From the NCBI GenBank assembly GCA_934643765.1, contig CAKUCT010000026.1, positions 1 through 14,424 of the forward strand: a stretch of 14,424 nt of DNA, read 5' to 3'. The notes under the pieces were generated by a model, which was given only the letters and a program-made list of their open reading frames with translations, was not told where the DNA came from and ran no database searches. Of this stretch, positions 7,314-14,291 are shown piece by piece (position 1 is the stretch's first letter; each line of letters starts with the position of its first letter). The translations under genes and the position numbers were made by a program. The DNA is from an uncultured Oscillospiraceae bacterium (GTDB taxonomy: Bacteria > Bacillota > Clostridia > Oscillospirales > Oscillospiraceae).

Positions 7314-7329
7314 GCTCCATGGGTGGAGC
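7314..7329 (+). other. Small GC-rich hairpin upstream of the terminator
   Basis: GCTCCA and TGGAGC form a perfect 6-bp stem around a TGGG loop, 48 bases after the MDR stop. No T-run follows. It could be a 3'-UTR processing or stability element, or part of a small RNA ending at 7405. Confidence 0.3.
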
Positions 7330-7378
7330 AAGTTTGGAAACCGCAAATTGAGTCCAGCGAAAACCAGCGGGGATTTCA

Positions 7379-7405
7379 GGCCCTGCAGAAATGCAGGGCC
7401 TTTTT
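7379..7405 (+). terminator. Strong intrinsic terminator after the second MDR gene
   Basis: A perfect 9-bp GC-rich stem (GGCCCTGCA with TGCAGGGCC, 7379-7387 with 7392-7400) has a GAAA tetraloop and is followed directly by five T at 7401-7405. It ends the transketolase-gntR-MDR unit and isolates the transporter operon. In the reverse direction no T-run follows, so it is directional. Confidence 0.93.
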
Positions 7406-7612
7406 GCACCCTCGAAACTGGCAAAATATACAATACATACATTTTTTAAAGAACTAAATTGTGCAAAATAACGACAAACGACAAAACGGCCCAAAGTGGC
7501 AGACAGCAGAAATTGCTGGAACTACGTGTAGTCAGATGTGCCCGGCCAGCAGGGGATACAGCGTATGCCAGCGCATCTTGCTATAAAAAATTTCAAGAAA
7601 AGAGGATAACAC
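7406..7612 (+). promoter_or_regulatory. AT-rich upstream region of the transporter operon with inverted repeats
   Basis: This completes the 347-base gene-free stretch from 7266. It contains no convincing ORF. Two adjacent inverted repeats stand out: CAGCA-N5-TGCTG (7504-7518) and ACTAC-GT-GTAGT (7521-7532). An ATAC-AGC-GTAT repeat is at 7556-7566. The best promoter candidate is an extended -10 (TGCTATAAA, 7579-7587) without a good -35 box. A TACAAT at 7429-7434 is a weaker alternative. The repeats lie where a regulator of the transporter could bind. Confidence 0.4.
7579..7587 (+). promoter_or_regulatory. Candidate extended -10 promoter for the transporter operon
   Basis: TG-C-TATAAA matches an extended -10 element that can work without a strong -35. 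It would start transcription about 20 bases before the ATG at 7613, just ahead of the AGAGGA ribosome binding site at 7601-7606. No consensus -35 lies 16-18 bases upstream, so this is tentative. Confidence 0.35.
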
Positions 7613-8911
7613 ATGAAAAGAAGACTTCTCGCGATGCTCCTTGCAGTAGTCATGGTGCTGGCGCTTGTTGCGTGCGCAGCAAAGACCGACTCCGGCTCCG
7701 CGACCACAACAACCACCCCGGAACCCACCACCCCCGCTGAGACCACCGGAGAAACCAAAACCGAGGAAACCACAACAGAAGGCGATTTCAATGGCGAATT
7801 CCTGATCGGCACTTACCTGCAGCTGACCGGCAGCAACTCCGTCGCCGGTAACGGCGGCAGAACCGGCATTGACCTGGCGGTCAAGCAGATCAACGAGCAG
7901 GGCGGCTTTAACGGCGCCAAGGTCGTTGTCAAGCACTATGACACGACCGGTTCCACCGAGGAAGCTGTCAAGGTTGTGCAGAAGATGCTTGCAAACGACA
8001 ACTGCGATGCAATCATCGGCTCCGTCAACTCCAACGAGGTTTCCGCCTGCATCAGCTACATCAATGAGGCTAAGGTCTACAACTTCGGCCTGGGTACCTC
8101 CGCAACGTGGATGGCAGACGATTCCATGATCTACACCTTCCGCGCAAGCTGCAACAACAACCGTATTGCGCCTCTGGACGCTGACCTTGTCAAGGAACTC
8201 GGCTACAGCAGCGTTGCAATCATGAACGGCACCGACGACACCGGCTCTTCCACGGCGGACGCCTTCCAGGCAGCCTGCGAAGAAAAGGGCATCACCGTCA
8301 CCACCCGTCAGCAGTGCGACTCTGAAGACACCGACTTCTCCGGCCAGATCAGCCAGATCATGAACTCTGATCCGGACTGCGTGTTCATGTCCTTGATCGG
8401 CACCACCTTCGGCCCGTTCGTCAAGCAGCTGCGCAACAGCGGCTACACCGGCATGATCGGCTGCAAGGAGTGCTTCTCCGCTGAATACCAGAACGTTGCC
8501 GGCAACGCGCCCAACACCAACTACATCTTCTACGTCTACCCCTACGTTGCTTACACCGACATCAACGACTGCAACATCCCCAACATGAGAGCGTTCCTCG
8601 AAGCTTACGTTGCGGAATACAACGAGCTGCCCCCGCACGAGTCCTGCTACCGTGGTTATGACACGATGATGGCAATGTGGGAAGCTTCCAAGATCGCTGG
8701 CGCGAACGACGACGAGTCCCTGCGTGAGGCTACCCACAAGGTCAAGGTCGAGGGCCTGGGCGGCACGATGGACTTCACCGACGGTTCCCGTGAAGCTTAC
8801 AGCGCATTCAACTCCTTCGTCCTGATCGAAGGCAAGGACATTCTGGTCTCTGACTGGCTGGCCAGCGGCGGCTATGATGAGTATCTGAAGACGACCGGCA
8901 GAGACAGATAA
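7613..8911 (+). CDS. HAAT-type ABC transporter substrate-binding lipoprotein (LivJ/LivK-like)
   Basis: A 432-residue secreted lipoprotein. The signal peptide begins MKRRLL, has a hydrophobic core, and ends in lipobox LVAC with lipidated Cys21. A Thr/Glu/Pro-rich linker (about 26-57) tethers it to the membrane. From about residue 60 it is a two-lobed periplasmic-binding-protein type 1 domain (Peripla_BP_6), seen in EFLIGTYLQLTGSN, GRTGIDLAVKQINEQGG and AIIGSVNSNEVS. It captures ligand outside the cell for the permeases encoded next. Aligned by eye to E. coli LivJ, the two acids that hold the amino group (Asp121, Glu226) fall on Asn182 and Lys285. A non-amino-acid ligand, perhaps a sugar acid, is therefore plausible, though Glu286 sits next door. 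It is first in its operon, with AGAGGA as ribosome binding site. Family firm, ligand open. Confidence 0.92.
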   Translation: MKRRLLAMLLAVVMVLALVACAAKTDSGSATTTTTPEPTTPAETTGETKTEETTTEGDFNGEFLIGTYLQLTGSNSVAGNGGRTGIDLAVKQINEQGGFNGAKVVVKHYDTTGSTEEAVKVVQKMLANDNCDAIIGSVNSNEVSACISYINEAKVYNFGLGTSATWMADDSMIYTFRASCNNNRIAPLDADLVKELGYSSVAIMNGTDDTGSSTADAFQAACEEKGITVTTRQQCDSEDTDFSGQISQIMNSDPDCVFMSLIGTTFGPFVKQLRNSGYTGMIGCKECFSAEYQNVAGNAPNTNYIFYVYPYVAYTDINDCNIPNMRAFLEAYVAEYNELPPHESCYRGYDTMMAMWEASKIAGANDDESLREATHKVKVEGLGGTMDFTDGSREAYSAFNSFVLIEGKDILVSDWLASGGYDEYLKTTGRDR

Positions 8912-8927
8912 GGTTCACTCCGACGGC

Positions 8928-8948
8928 CACGCCTGATACTCCGGCGTG
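8928..8948 (+). other. Intercistronic hairpin after the binding-protein gene
   Basis: CACGCC and GGCGTG form a 6-bp stem with a nine-base loop, 16 bases after the stop codon. It precedes a larger hairpin at 8977-9007. Confidence 0.4.
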
Positions 8949-8976
8949 AAAGAGAGCGTCTGTTTAACCGGATAGT

Positions 8977-9007
8977 CCGGGCGGGTAAACCTGGTTTGCC
9001 CGCCCGG
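8977..9007 (+). other. Long GC-rich intercistronic hairpin between binding protein and permease
   Basis: A 14-bp stem (8977-8990 with 8994-9007, one G-U pair) closes on a three-base loop. No T-run follows, so it is not a classical terminator. Such hairpins between a binding-protein gene and its permease genes often protect the upstream mRNA and raise binding-protein expression over the membrane parts; that role is inferred here. Confidence 0.75.
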
Positions 9008-9063
9008 CAAATCAAATCATCTTCGCAACACTTCGGCGTACTGTCGGAACAGGAGGTAAATAC

Positions 9064-9939
9064 GTGTTTTCAAATCTATTGATCAATGGCCTCATCATCG
9101 GCGGCATTTACGGCCTGATTGCATTGGGCTACAGCCTGATCTATAAGGCGTCCGGCCTGATGAGCTTCGTTCAGGGCGATATGGTCACCCTTGGAGCGTA
9201 CCTGGGAATTACGTTCTATAAGGTTCTCGGCCTGAACATCTTTGTATCTCTGGCACTGACATTCTTGTGTGCATTTTTGTTCGGCATGGCACTGGAAAAA
9301 GGCGTTATCCGCGTTCTTCTGAAAAAGAACGTCATTCCGATTTATATTGTTCTGGCAACCATCGCAATTTCCTACATCATCCAGAACGCTGCGCAGGCGG
9401 CCTACGGCTCGACGACGCAGTGGTTCCCGCAGGTGTTCTCCAAGAGCACGCTGACGATCTTCGGCGTGACGGCGCAGACCGAGGCTTATATGTGCCTGCT
9501 GATCTCCGTCATCCTCATGGTCATCCTGCACTTCTTCATGACTAAGACAAAATTCGGTACCGCCATGCGCGGCGCCGCGATGGATCCGCTGGCTGCTGAG
9601 TCCTGCGGTATCAACACTTCTCTGAGTACCGGCGTTACCTGGGGCCTGTCTGCAGGTATTGCATCGCTTGCCGGTATGATGCTCGGCCCGATGTACGGTG
9701 TTTACACCATGCTCGGCGCGACCATCGGCCGTAAGGGCTTTGCCGGCGCAGTCGTCGGCGGCTACGGCAACATGTACGGCGCTATGATCGGCGGCATGAT
9801 CCTCGGCCTGGCTGAGACGTTCGTCGCTGGCTATGTCTCCGGTACTTACAAAAATCAGATTGCCTATATCATTCTTCTGGTCTTCCTGTTCATCAAGCCC
9901 ACCGGCATTTTCAATGAGAAGGCCATCCAGGATGTGTAA
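9064..9939 (+). CDS. HAAT-type ABC transporter permease, LivH-like
   Basis: A 291-residue integral membrane protein with about eight hydrophobic segments, matching the LivH branch of branched-chain-amino-acid-type permeases. The N-terminus (NGLIIGGIYGLIALGYSLIY) is typical, as are the GDMVTLGAYLG loop and the cytoplasmic coupling region TKFGTAMRGAAMDPLAAESCGI. The end of the protein (FIKPTGIF) resembles the canonical LivH C-terminus (RPTGIFG). It forms half of the translocation pore with the next gene product. The start is GTG at 9064, chosen because AGGAGG lies at 9051-9056 and no closer ATG fits the conserved N-terminus. A 152-base gap with hairpins separates it from the binding protein; LivM follows after 25 bases. 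Confidence 0.93.
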   Translation: MFSNLLINGLIIGGIYGLIALGYSLIYKASGLMSFVQGDMVTLGAYLGITFYKVLGLNIFVSLALTFLCAFLFGMALEKGVIRVLLKKNVIPIYIVLATIAISYIIQNAAQAAYGSTTQWFPQVFSKSTLTIFGVTAQTEAYMCLLISVILMVILHFFMTKTKFGTAMRGAAMDPLAAESCGINTSLSTGVTWGLSAGIASLAGMMLGPMYGVYTMLGATIGRKGFAGAVVGGYGNMYGAMIGGMILGLAETFVAGYVSGTYKNQIAYIILLVFLFIKPTGIFNEKAIQDV

Positions 9940-9964
9940 GCAGCGGTGAGTGAGGGTATAGACA

Positions 9965-10942
9965 ATGAATAAAACGAAAAAATTGCCGATCGGCATTGCA
10001 ATCGCCCTGGCTCTCATTGCCCTGCCGTTTTTGGTGCAGCTCATTGGCGGCAACGATTATGCCGTTATGATTTCCTGCGTGATTCTCGTCTACGTGATTG
10101 CGGTCTCCGGCCTGGATATCCTGTTCGGCTACAGCGGACAGATTTCTCTTGGCCACGCGGCGTTCTTCGTCATCGGCTGCTACACGTCGGCACTGCTCAA
10201 CAAGTATTTCGGTACGCCCCTGTGGCTGACGATTCCGGCCGGCGCGATTCTCTCCGCCGCCATCGGCGCGCTGCTGGCGTATCCGGCATCGAAGCTGAAG
10301 TTCCACTTCCTGTCCCTGGCGACGGTTGCCTTCGGCGAAATCGTGTACTACTTCCTGTACGTTTCGCCCGGCGGCTTCACCAACGACTATAAGGGCGTCG
10401 CGGCCCCGAACATCAGCTTCCTGACGAGCTACACAAAGTGGTATTTCTTCCTGCTGTTCTTCACGGTGATCGCGCTGCTGCTCAAGCAGTCTCTGGTGCA
10501 TTCGCGTACGGGCCGTGCATTCATGGCCATCCGCGAAAACACACACGCCGCGAACGGCATGGGCGTCAACGTCCGCAAGAACAAGATCATCGCCTTCGCA
10601 GTCAGCGCGTTCTATACGGGCTTCGCGGGCGCGGTCTATGTCCACCTGATCCGCTATATCAGCCCGGAGACCTGCAAGCAGAAGCAGTCGGTTCTGTTCC
10701 TGACGATGCTGCTGTTCGGCGGCTCCGGCTCGCTGGTCGGCCCGATCATCGGCGTGGTCATCATCGAAATCCTGCTTGAGGTCATCCGTCCGCTGCAGGA
10801 GTATCAGATGCTGCTCTACGGCATCCTGCTGCTGATTGTTATCATTGCGCTGCCGGGCGGTATTTACGGCGGTATCAAGGATTTCATCACGTCGCAGAAG
10901 AGAAAGAAGTCCGCCAAAGCAGTTGCTGCCGGAAACGAGTAA
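9965..10942 (+). CDS. HAAT-type ABC transporter permease, LivM-like
   Basis: A 325-residue polytopic membrane protein of the LivM type. It shows the characteristic segment LDILFGYSGQISLGHAAFF, and the coupling-helix region GRAFMAIRENTHAANGMGVN facing the ATPases. Near the C-terminus LLFGGSGSLVGPIIGVVII and LPGGIYGG are usual for this family. It pairs with the LivH-like protein to make the pore. The C-terminal tail is short, basic and cytoplasmic (KRKKSAK). The ATG at 9965 has only a weak upstream purine stretch (GTGAGTGAGGG), so translation may depend partly on coupling from livH 25 bases upstream. It ends 16 bases before the LivG-like ATPase gene. Confidence 0.93.
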   Translation: MNKTKKLPIGIAIALALIALPFLVQLIGGNDYAVMISCVILVYVIAVSGLDILFGYSGQISLGHAAFFVIGCYTSALLNKYFGTPLWLTIPAGAILSAAIGALLAYPASKLKFHFLSLATVAFGEIVYYFLYVSPGGFTNDYKGVAAPNISFLTSYTKWYFFLLFFTVIALLLKQSLVHSRTGRAFMAIRENTHAANGMGVNVRKNKIIAFAVSAFYTGFAGAVYVHLIRYISPETCKQKQSVLFLTMLLFGGSGSLVGPIIGVVIIEILLEVIRPLQEYQMLLYGILLLIVIIALPGGIYGGIKDFITSQKRKKSAKAVAAGNE

Positions 10943-10958
10943 GGGGGGATGAACGCAA

Positions 10959-11714
10959 ATGCTGGAAACGAGGAATGTTACAATCAAATTCGGCGGCCTG
11001 ACGGCTGTCAATAAAGTCAGCATGAAGGTTCGCCCCGGGCAGATCACCGCATTGATCGGCCCGAACGGCGCCGGCAAGACGACACTGTTCAACTGTATCA
11101 GCGGCGTTTATGTTCCGAATGAGGGCGAAGTGCTGCTCGATGACGAGCATCTGGAAGGCAAAATGTGCTATAAGATCAACGAGCTTGGCATCGCGCGTAC
11201 CTATCAGGTTATCAACCTGTTCTGGAACATGACCGTTCTGGAAAACGTTCTGGTCGGCATGAACTCCCGACTGACGGCGACCTTCTGGGACAGCCTGTTC
11301 CACACGAAGAAAAAGCGTGAGGAAGAAAAGCGCATTGTGGAAAAGGCGCATGAATGGCTGCAGTTCGTCGGTCTGGACGAGCATGCGAACGACCCGGCGG
11401 GCAGCCTGTCCTACGGCAAGCAGCGCCTTCTGGAGATCGTGCGCGGCCTGGCCAGCAACCCGAAGGTTATTCTGCTCGATGAGCCGGCTGCCGGTATGAA
11501 CACGACAGAGAAGGCGGAACTCGACTCGCTGCTTCAGAAGATTCTGAAGATGGGCTATACCATTCTGGTTGTTGAGCACGATATGAAGCTCGTTATGAAT
11601 GTCAGCGATTACATCTATGTTCTTTGTCAGGGCAAGCTCCTTGCAGAAGGCACGCCTACAGAGATTCAGAACAATCCTGAGGTCATTGCGGCATATCTCG
11701 GAGGTGACGAATAA
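10959..11714 (+). CDS. HAAT-type ABC transporter ATPase, LivG-like
   Basis: A 251-residue ABC ATPase. Walker A GPNGAGKTT is at 34-42, the ABC signature LSYGKQ at 151-156, and Walker B VILLDE at 171-176. The switch histidine is His208 (VVEHDM). The LSYG signature, the insertion region around residues 105-130 and the final AYLGGDE are typical of LivG rather than LivF. It hydrolyses ATP at the cytoplasmic face, as a heterodimer with the next gene product. AAGGGGGG just before the start serves as ribosome binding site. An out-of-frame ATG at 10949 overlaps that site but leads nowhere useful. Its stop codon overlaps the next start by one base (TAATG). Confidence 0.95.
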   Translation: MLETRNVTIKFGGLTAVNKVSMKVRPGQITALIGPNGAGKTTLFNCISGVYVPNEGEVLLDDEHLEGKMCYKINELGIARTYQVINLFWNMTVLENVLVGMNSRLTATFWDSLFHTKKKREEEKRIVEKAHEWLQFVGLDEHANDPAGSLSYGKQRLLEIVRGLASNPKVILLDEPAAGMNTTEKAELDSLLQKILKMGYTILVVEHDMKLVMNVSDYIYVLCQGKLLAEGTPTEIQNNPEVIAAYLGGDE

Positions 11715-12433
11715 TGGCTAAGATGTTGGAGCTGATTGACTTTCACTATTATTATGGTAATATACATTCCGTAAAAGGTGTGAACCTGGAGGTTGAAGAG
11801 GGCGAGATCGTAACGCTTATCGGCGCGAACGGCGCCGGTAAGACGACGACGATGCAGTCCATCTCCGGTCTGACGGCCCGGCGCGGTATTGTGGGCAAGA
11901 TTCTCTACAAGGGCCAGGAAATCCAGTCCTACGGCGGCTATAAGGTCGCGAGTCTCGGCATCGCGCAGTCGCTCGAGGGCCGCCATGTGTTCTCCAAGCT
12001 TTCTGTGGAAGAGAACCTGATGATGGGCGCGTATCTTCGCAAGGATACGAAGAACATCAAGACCGATCTGGACGATGTCTATCGCCGCTTCCCGCGTCTT
12101 CTTGAGCGCCGCACGCAGATGGCGGGCACGCTCTCCGGCGGTGAGCAGCAAATGCTGGCTATGGGCCGCGCGCTGATCAGCAAGCCGTCGCTGCTGCTGC
12201 TCGACGAGCCGTCGCTGGGCCTTGCGCCGCTGATTACGAAGGAAATTTTCGTCGCCGTCAAAGATATCAATAAAGACGGCACGACTATCCTGTTCGTTGA
12301 GCAGAACTCCAAAATTGCCCTTGGCGTCGCCGATCGCGGCTACGTCATGCAGACCGGCAAGATCGTTATGGAGGACACCTGCGCGAACCTGATGGCAAAC
12401 GAAGAAGTGAAGAAAGCATATCTCGGCGGTTGA
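11714..12433 (+). CDS. HAAT-type ABC transporter ATPase, LivF-like
   Basis: A 239-residue ABC ATPase. Walker A GANGAGKTT is at 37-45, signature LSGGEQ at 140-145 and Walker B LLLLDE at 160-165. The switch position reads VEQN, with glutamine in place of histidine, which is the normal state in LivF proteins and not a defect. The EGRHVFSKLSVEENL stretch is also LivF-typical. With LivG it powers import. The ATG overlaps the LivG stop by one base, so the two are translationally coupled and made in equal amounts. A 115-base gap with a hairpin follows before the epimerase-like gene. Confidence 0.95.
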   Translation: MAKMLELIDFHYYYGNIHSVKGVNLEVEEGEIVTLIGANGAGKTTTMQSISGLTARRGIVGKILYKGQEIQSYGGYKVASLGIAQSLEGRHVFSKLSVEENLMMGAYLRKDTKNIKTDLDDVYRRFPRLLERRTQMAGTLSGGEQQMLAMGRALISKPSLLLLDEPSLGLAPLITKEIFVAVKDINKDGTTILFVEQNSKIALGVADRGYVMQTGKIVMEDTCANLMANEEVKKAYLGG

Positions 12434-12446
12434 TTCACAGCTGAAT

Positions 12447-12488
12447 TTCGGATGTATCTGCCGCAGAGAATGCGCAGATACATCCGAA
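12447..12488 (+). other. Hairpin between the transporter and the epimerase-like gene
   Basis: A perfect 15-bp stem (TTCGGATGTATCTGC, 12447-12461, with its complement at 12474-12488) surrounds a 12-base loop. The sequence after it (TTGTCTGTTGG) is too poor in consecutive T for a strong terminator. It may be a partial terminator or an RNA processing site that sets lower expression of the last two genes. Confidence 0.65.
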
Positions 12489-12548
12489 TTGTCTGTTGGC
12501 AGGCGTCCGCGCCTGTCAACTGGCGCGAACAAGAAAGGAGAAAACAAT

Positions 12549-13394
12549 ATGTATCAGTATGGCGTCCAGGTCGGCCTGCAAGAGCTGCCTGAGCGTATGC
12601 CGGTCGTCTTCCGCGGCAAGCTGGAAGAGGTCGCAAAGTGGTCGAAAGAAGCGGGCTACGATGCTATGGAGCTGTATGTCTGCAACCCCGCGCAGTACAG
12701 CGCCGCGGAGTTCAACAAGATCGCATCCGACAACGGCCTGAAGTATTCCGGTATCTGCACAGGACTGGAGAAGATTTTCAATAACCTCTGCGTCACCGAC
12801 GAAGACCCGGCGGCCCGCGCAAAGGCGATTGACCGGCTGAAAGAGCAGCTGGATTTCGGCGCAGCCATCGGCTGCCCGATTGTTGTCGGCACGATGCGCG
12901 GCAATATCCCGTCTTGGAACGAGCGCGGCGTCTATCTTGAGCGCCTGGCGGAGTGCATGCGGCAGTTGAACGATTATGCCGAACAGCACGGCGGCGAGCT
13001 TCTGATTGAAAACATTCTGCAGTACGTTTCGAATTATCTCAATTCCCTGGAAGAGGTCGGTACATTCATCCGCGAACTGAACCTTCCGCATGTCAAGCTG
13101 CACATCGACACGCACTCGATGCATATGGAAGAGACGCATCCGTATGACGCGGTCCGTAAATTTGGCGATATCATTGGCTATGTCCATTTCTCCGATTCCA
13201 ACCGTGCCTATCCGGGCTCCGGTATCATTGATTTCAAGTCGTATTTCCATGCGCTGATGGATGTTAACTATCAGGGCTACATTGTTTCGGAATATCAGCC
13301 GTATCCCACGCAGATGGAAAGCGCGGTGCGCGGCCTTGAATACATGAAGCTGATGGAGCGTGCGGCGGAAATTGAGCGGATGACGCTGAAATAA
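12549..13394 (+). CDS. Sugar isomerase/epimerase TIM-barrel protein, ketose 3-epimerase-like
   Basis: A 281-residue xylose-isomerase-like TIM barrel (AP-endonuclease family 2 fold). Expected metal ligands are Glu154 (LLIEN), Asp187 (HIDTHS), His213 (YVHFSDSN) and Glu248 (VSEYQ). These have exactly the spacing I recall for D-tagatose 3-epimerase (152/185/211/246, offset by two). Arg219 in SNRAYPGSG also matches that family. By contrast the residues around the second catalytic glutamate of the free-ketose epimerases (RFE after the first metal ligand) read QYV here, and the His after DTF is replaced. The substrate may therefore differ, for example a ketose phosphate or sugar acid. I start at ATG 12549 because AGAAAGGAG is eight bases upstream; an in-frame longer start at 12489 lies inside the hairpin and lacks a ribosome binding site. 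It lies downstream of the transporter, which links import to sugar metabolism. Confidence 0.82.
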   Translation: MYQYGVQVGLQELPERMPVVFRGKLEEVAKWSKEAGYDAMELYVCNPAQYSAAEFNKIASDNGLKYSGICTGLEKIFNNLCVTDEDPAARAKAIDRLKEQLDFGAAIGCPIVVGTMRGNIPSWNERGVYLERLAECMRQLNDYAEQHGGELLIENILQYVSNYLNSLEEVGTFIRELNLPHVKLHIDTHSMHMEETHPYDAVRKFGDIIGYVHFSDSNRAYPGSGIIDFKSYFHALMDVNYQGYIVSEYQPYPTQMESAVRGLEYMKLMERAAEIERMTLK

Positions 13395-13424
13395 ACGGCC
13401 AGAAAGAATCAGGAGGAACAACAC

Positions 13425-14180
13425 ATGTTATTTTCATTGACGGGTAAGAAGGCATTCGTGACCGGCGCGGCACAGGGTATCGGCCGCACAACGGCAGAGA
13501 AGCTGGCTGAGATGGGCGCAACGGTTGCGCTGGCCGATCTCAACATCGAAAAGGCAACGGCCGCCGCGCAGGAAATCTGCGCCACCGGCGCGAAAGCGAT
13601 CGCGGTCAAGCTGAATGTCTGTGACAATGACAGCATCGAAGCGGCGGTCAAGGAAGCGGCAGAGGCCATGGGCGGCATCGACATCGTTGTCAACAGCGCC
13701 GGTATTCTCGGCACGTCCAGCATCGAGGACATGAGCCGCGAGGGCGAGTGGAACCGCGTGCTCGATATCGATCTGACCGGTACATTCTTTGTCTGCCAGA
13801 AGGCACTGCCGTATCTGAAGCAGAGCCCGGCAGCCCGTATCATCAACATTTCGTCCGTGAGCGGCCGCAACGGTGGCTTCGAGGGCTCGATGAGCTACGC
13901 TGCGGCAAAGGGTGGCGTGGTCGCCATCACGCGCGGCATGGCGCGGCATCTGGCGCCCTATAAGATCACGGTCAACGCCGTCTGCCCCGGCACGACCGAG
14001 ACGGAGATGCTCGAAGGCTACACGCCCGAGCGCATTCAAAACCAGCTGAAGAACATTCTGCTGGGCCGTCTTGGCAAGCGCGAGGAGATTGCAGGCGCCG
14101 TGTGCTATCTGGCTTCGGAAGAAGCGGGCTTCGTGACCGGCATGATGCTGGACATCAACGGCGGCGGCTACTTCGGCTAA
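13425..14180 (+). CDS. SDR-family oxidoreductase, FabG/glucose dehydrogenase-like
   Basis: A 251-residue classical short-chain dehydrogenase. TGAAQGIG is at 13-20 and Asp38 after the second strand suggests NAD(H). NSAG is at 90-93. Ser144, Tyr158 and Lys162 (YAAAK) complete the catalytic core. The fourth member of the usual tetrad, normally Asn in a xNLTGTF motif, is Asp116 here (DIDLTGTF). Some sugar-acid dehydrogenases of the family also carry Asp there, so it need not be inactive. Despite general FabG resemblance, its position after a sugar epimerase-like gene suggests oxidation of a sugar or polyol rather than fatty-acid synthesis. AGGAGG at 13411-13416 gives a good start at 13425. It is the last gene of the transporter operon and is followed by two hairpins. 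Confidence 0.87.
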   Translation: MLFSLTGKKAFVTGAAQGIGRTTAEKLAEMGATVALADLNIEKATAAAQEICATGAKAIAVKLNVCDNDSIEAAVKEAAEAMGGIDIVVNSAGILGTSSIEDMSREGEWNRVLDIDLTGTFFVCQKALPYLKQSPAARIINISSVSGRNGGFEGSMSYAAAKGGVVAITRGMARHLAPYKITVNAVCPGTTETEMLEGYTPERIQNQLKNILLGRLGKREEIAGAVCYLASEEAGFVTGMMLDINGGGYFG

Positions 14181-14236
14181 TGGAATGAAGCGGTAGTTCT
14201 GCCGGCAAAGGCACGGAGCCGGGGGGACCGCTCCGG

Positions 14237-14255
14237 CGGCCTGCAGGCCGATTTT
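14237..14255 (+). terminator. Short candidate intrinsic terminator after the last SDR gene
   Basis: CGGCC-TGCA-GGCCG (14237-14250) is a short GC-rich stem followed by ATTTT. It lies within a GC-rich stretch that can also form GGAGC/GCTCC (14215-14219 with 14230-14234). It is probably the first of two stops for the operon. Confidence 0.5.
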
Positions 14256-14291
14256 ATGCGGCGCGGCGGAATTTACAAAGCATTCATACGG

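Noticed and set aside
7613..8911. CRISPR, phage, transposon or toxin-antitoxin system anywhere in the window
   Set aside because: No spaced direct repeats, integrase, transposase, terminal inverted repeats, tRNA or small paired toxin-like ORFs were found in the window.
8977..9007. Intrinsic terminator after the binding-protein gene
   Set aside because: The stem is strong, but the following bases (CAAATCAAATC) contain no T-run, and the permease genes downstream have no promoter that I can see. An intercistronic stability hairpin fits better.
12489..12548. N-terminal extension of the epimerase-like protein from 12489
   Set aside because: The extra 20 residues start at the edge of a hairpin without a ribosome binding site, and ATG 12549 has AGAAAGGAG at proper spacing.
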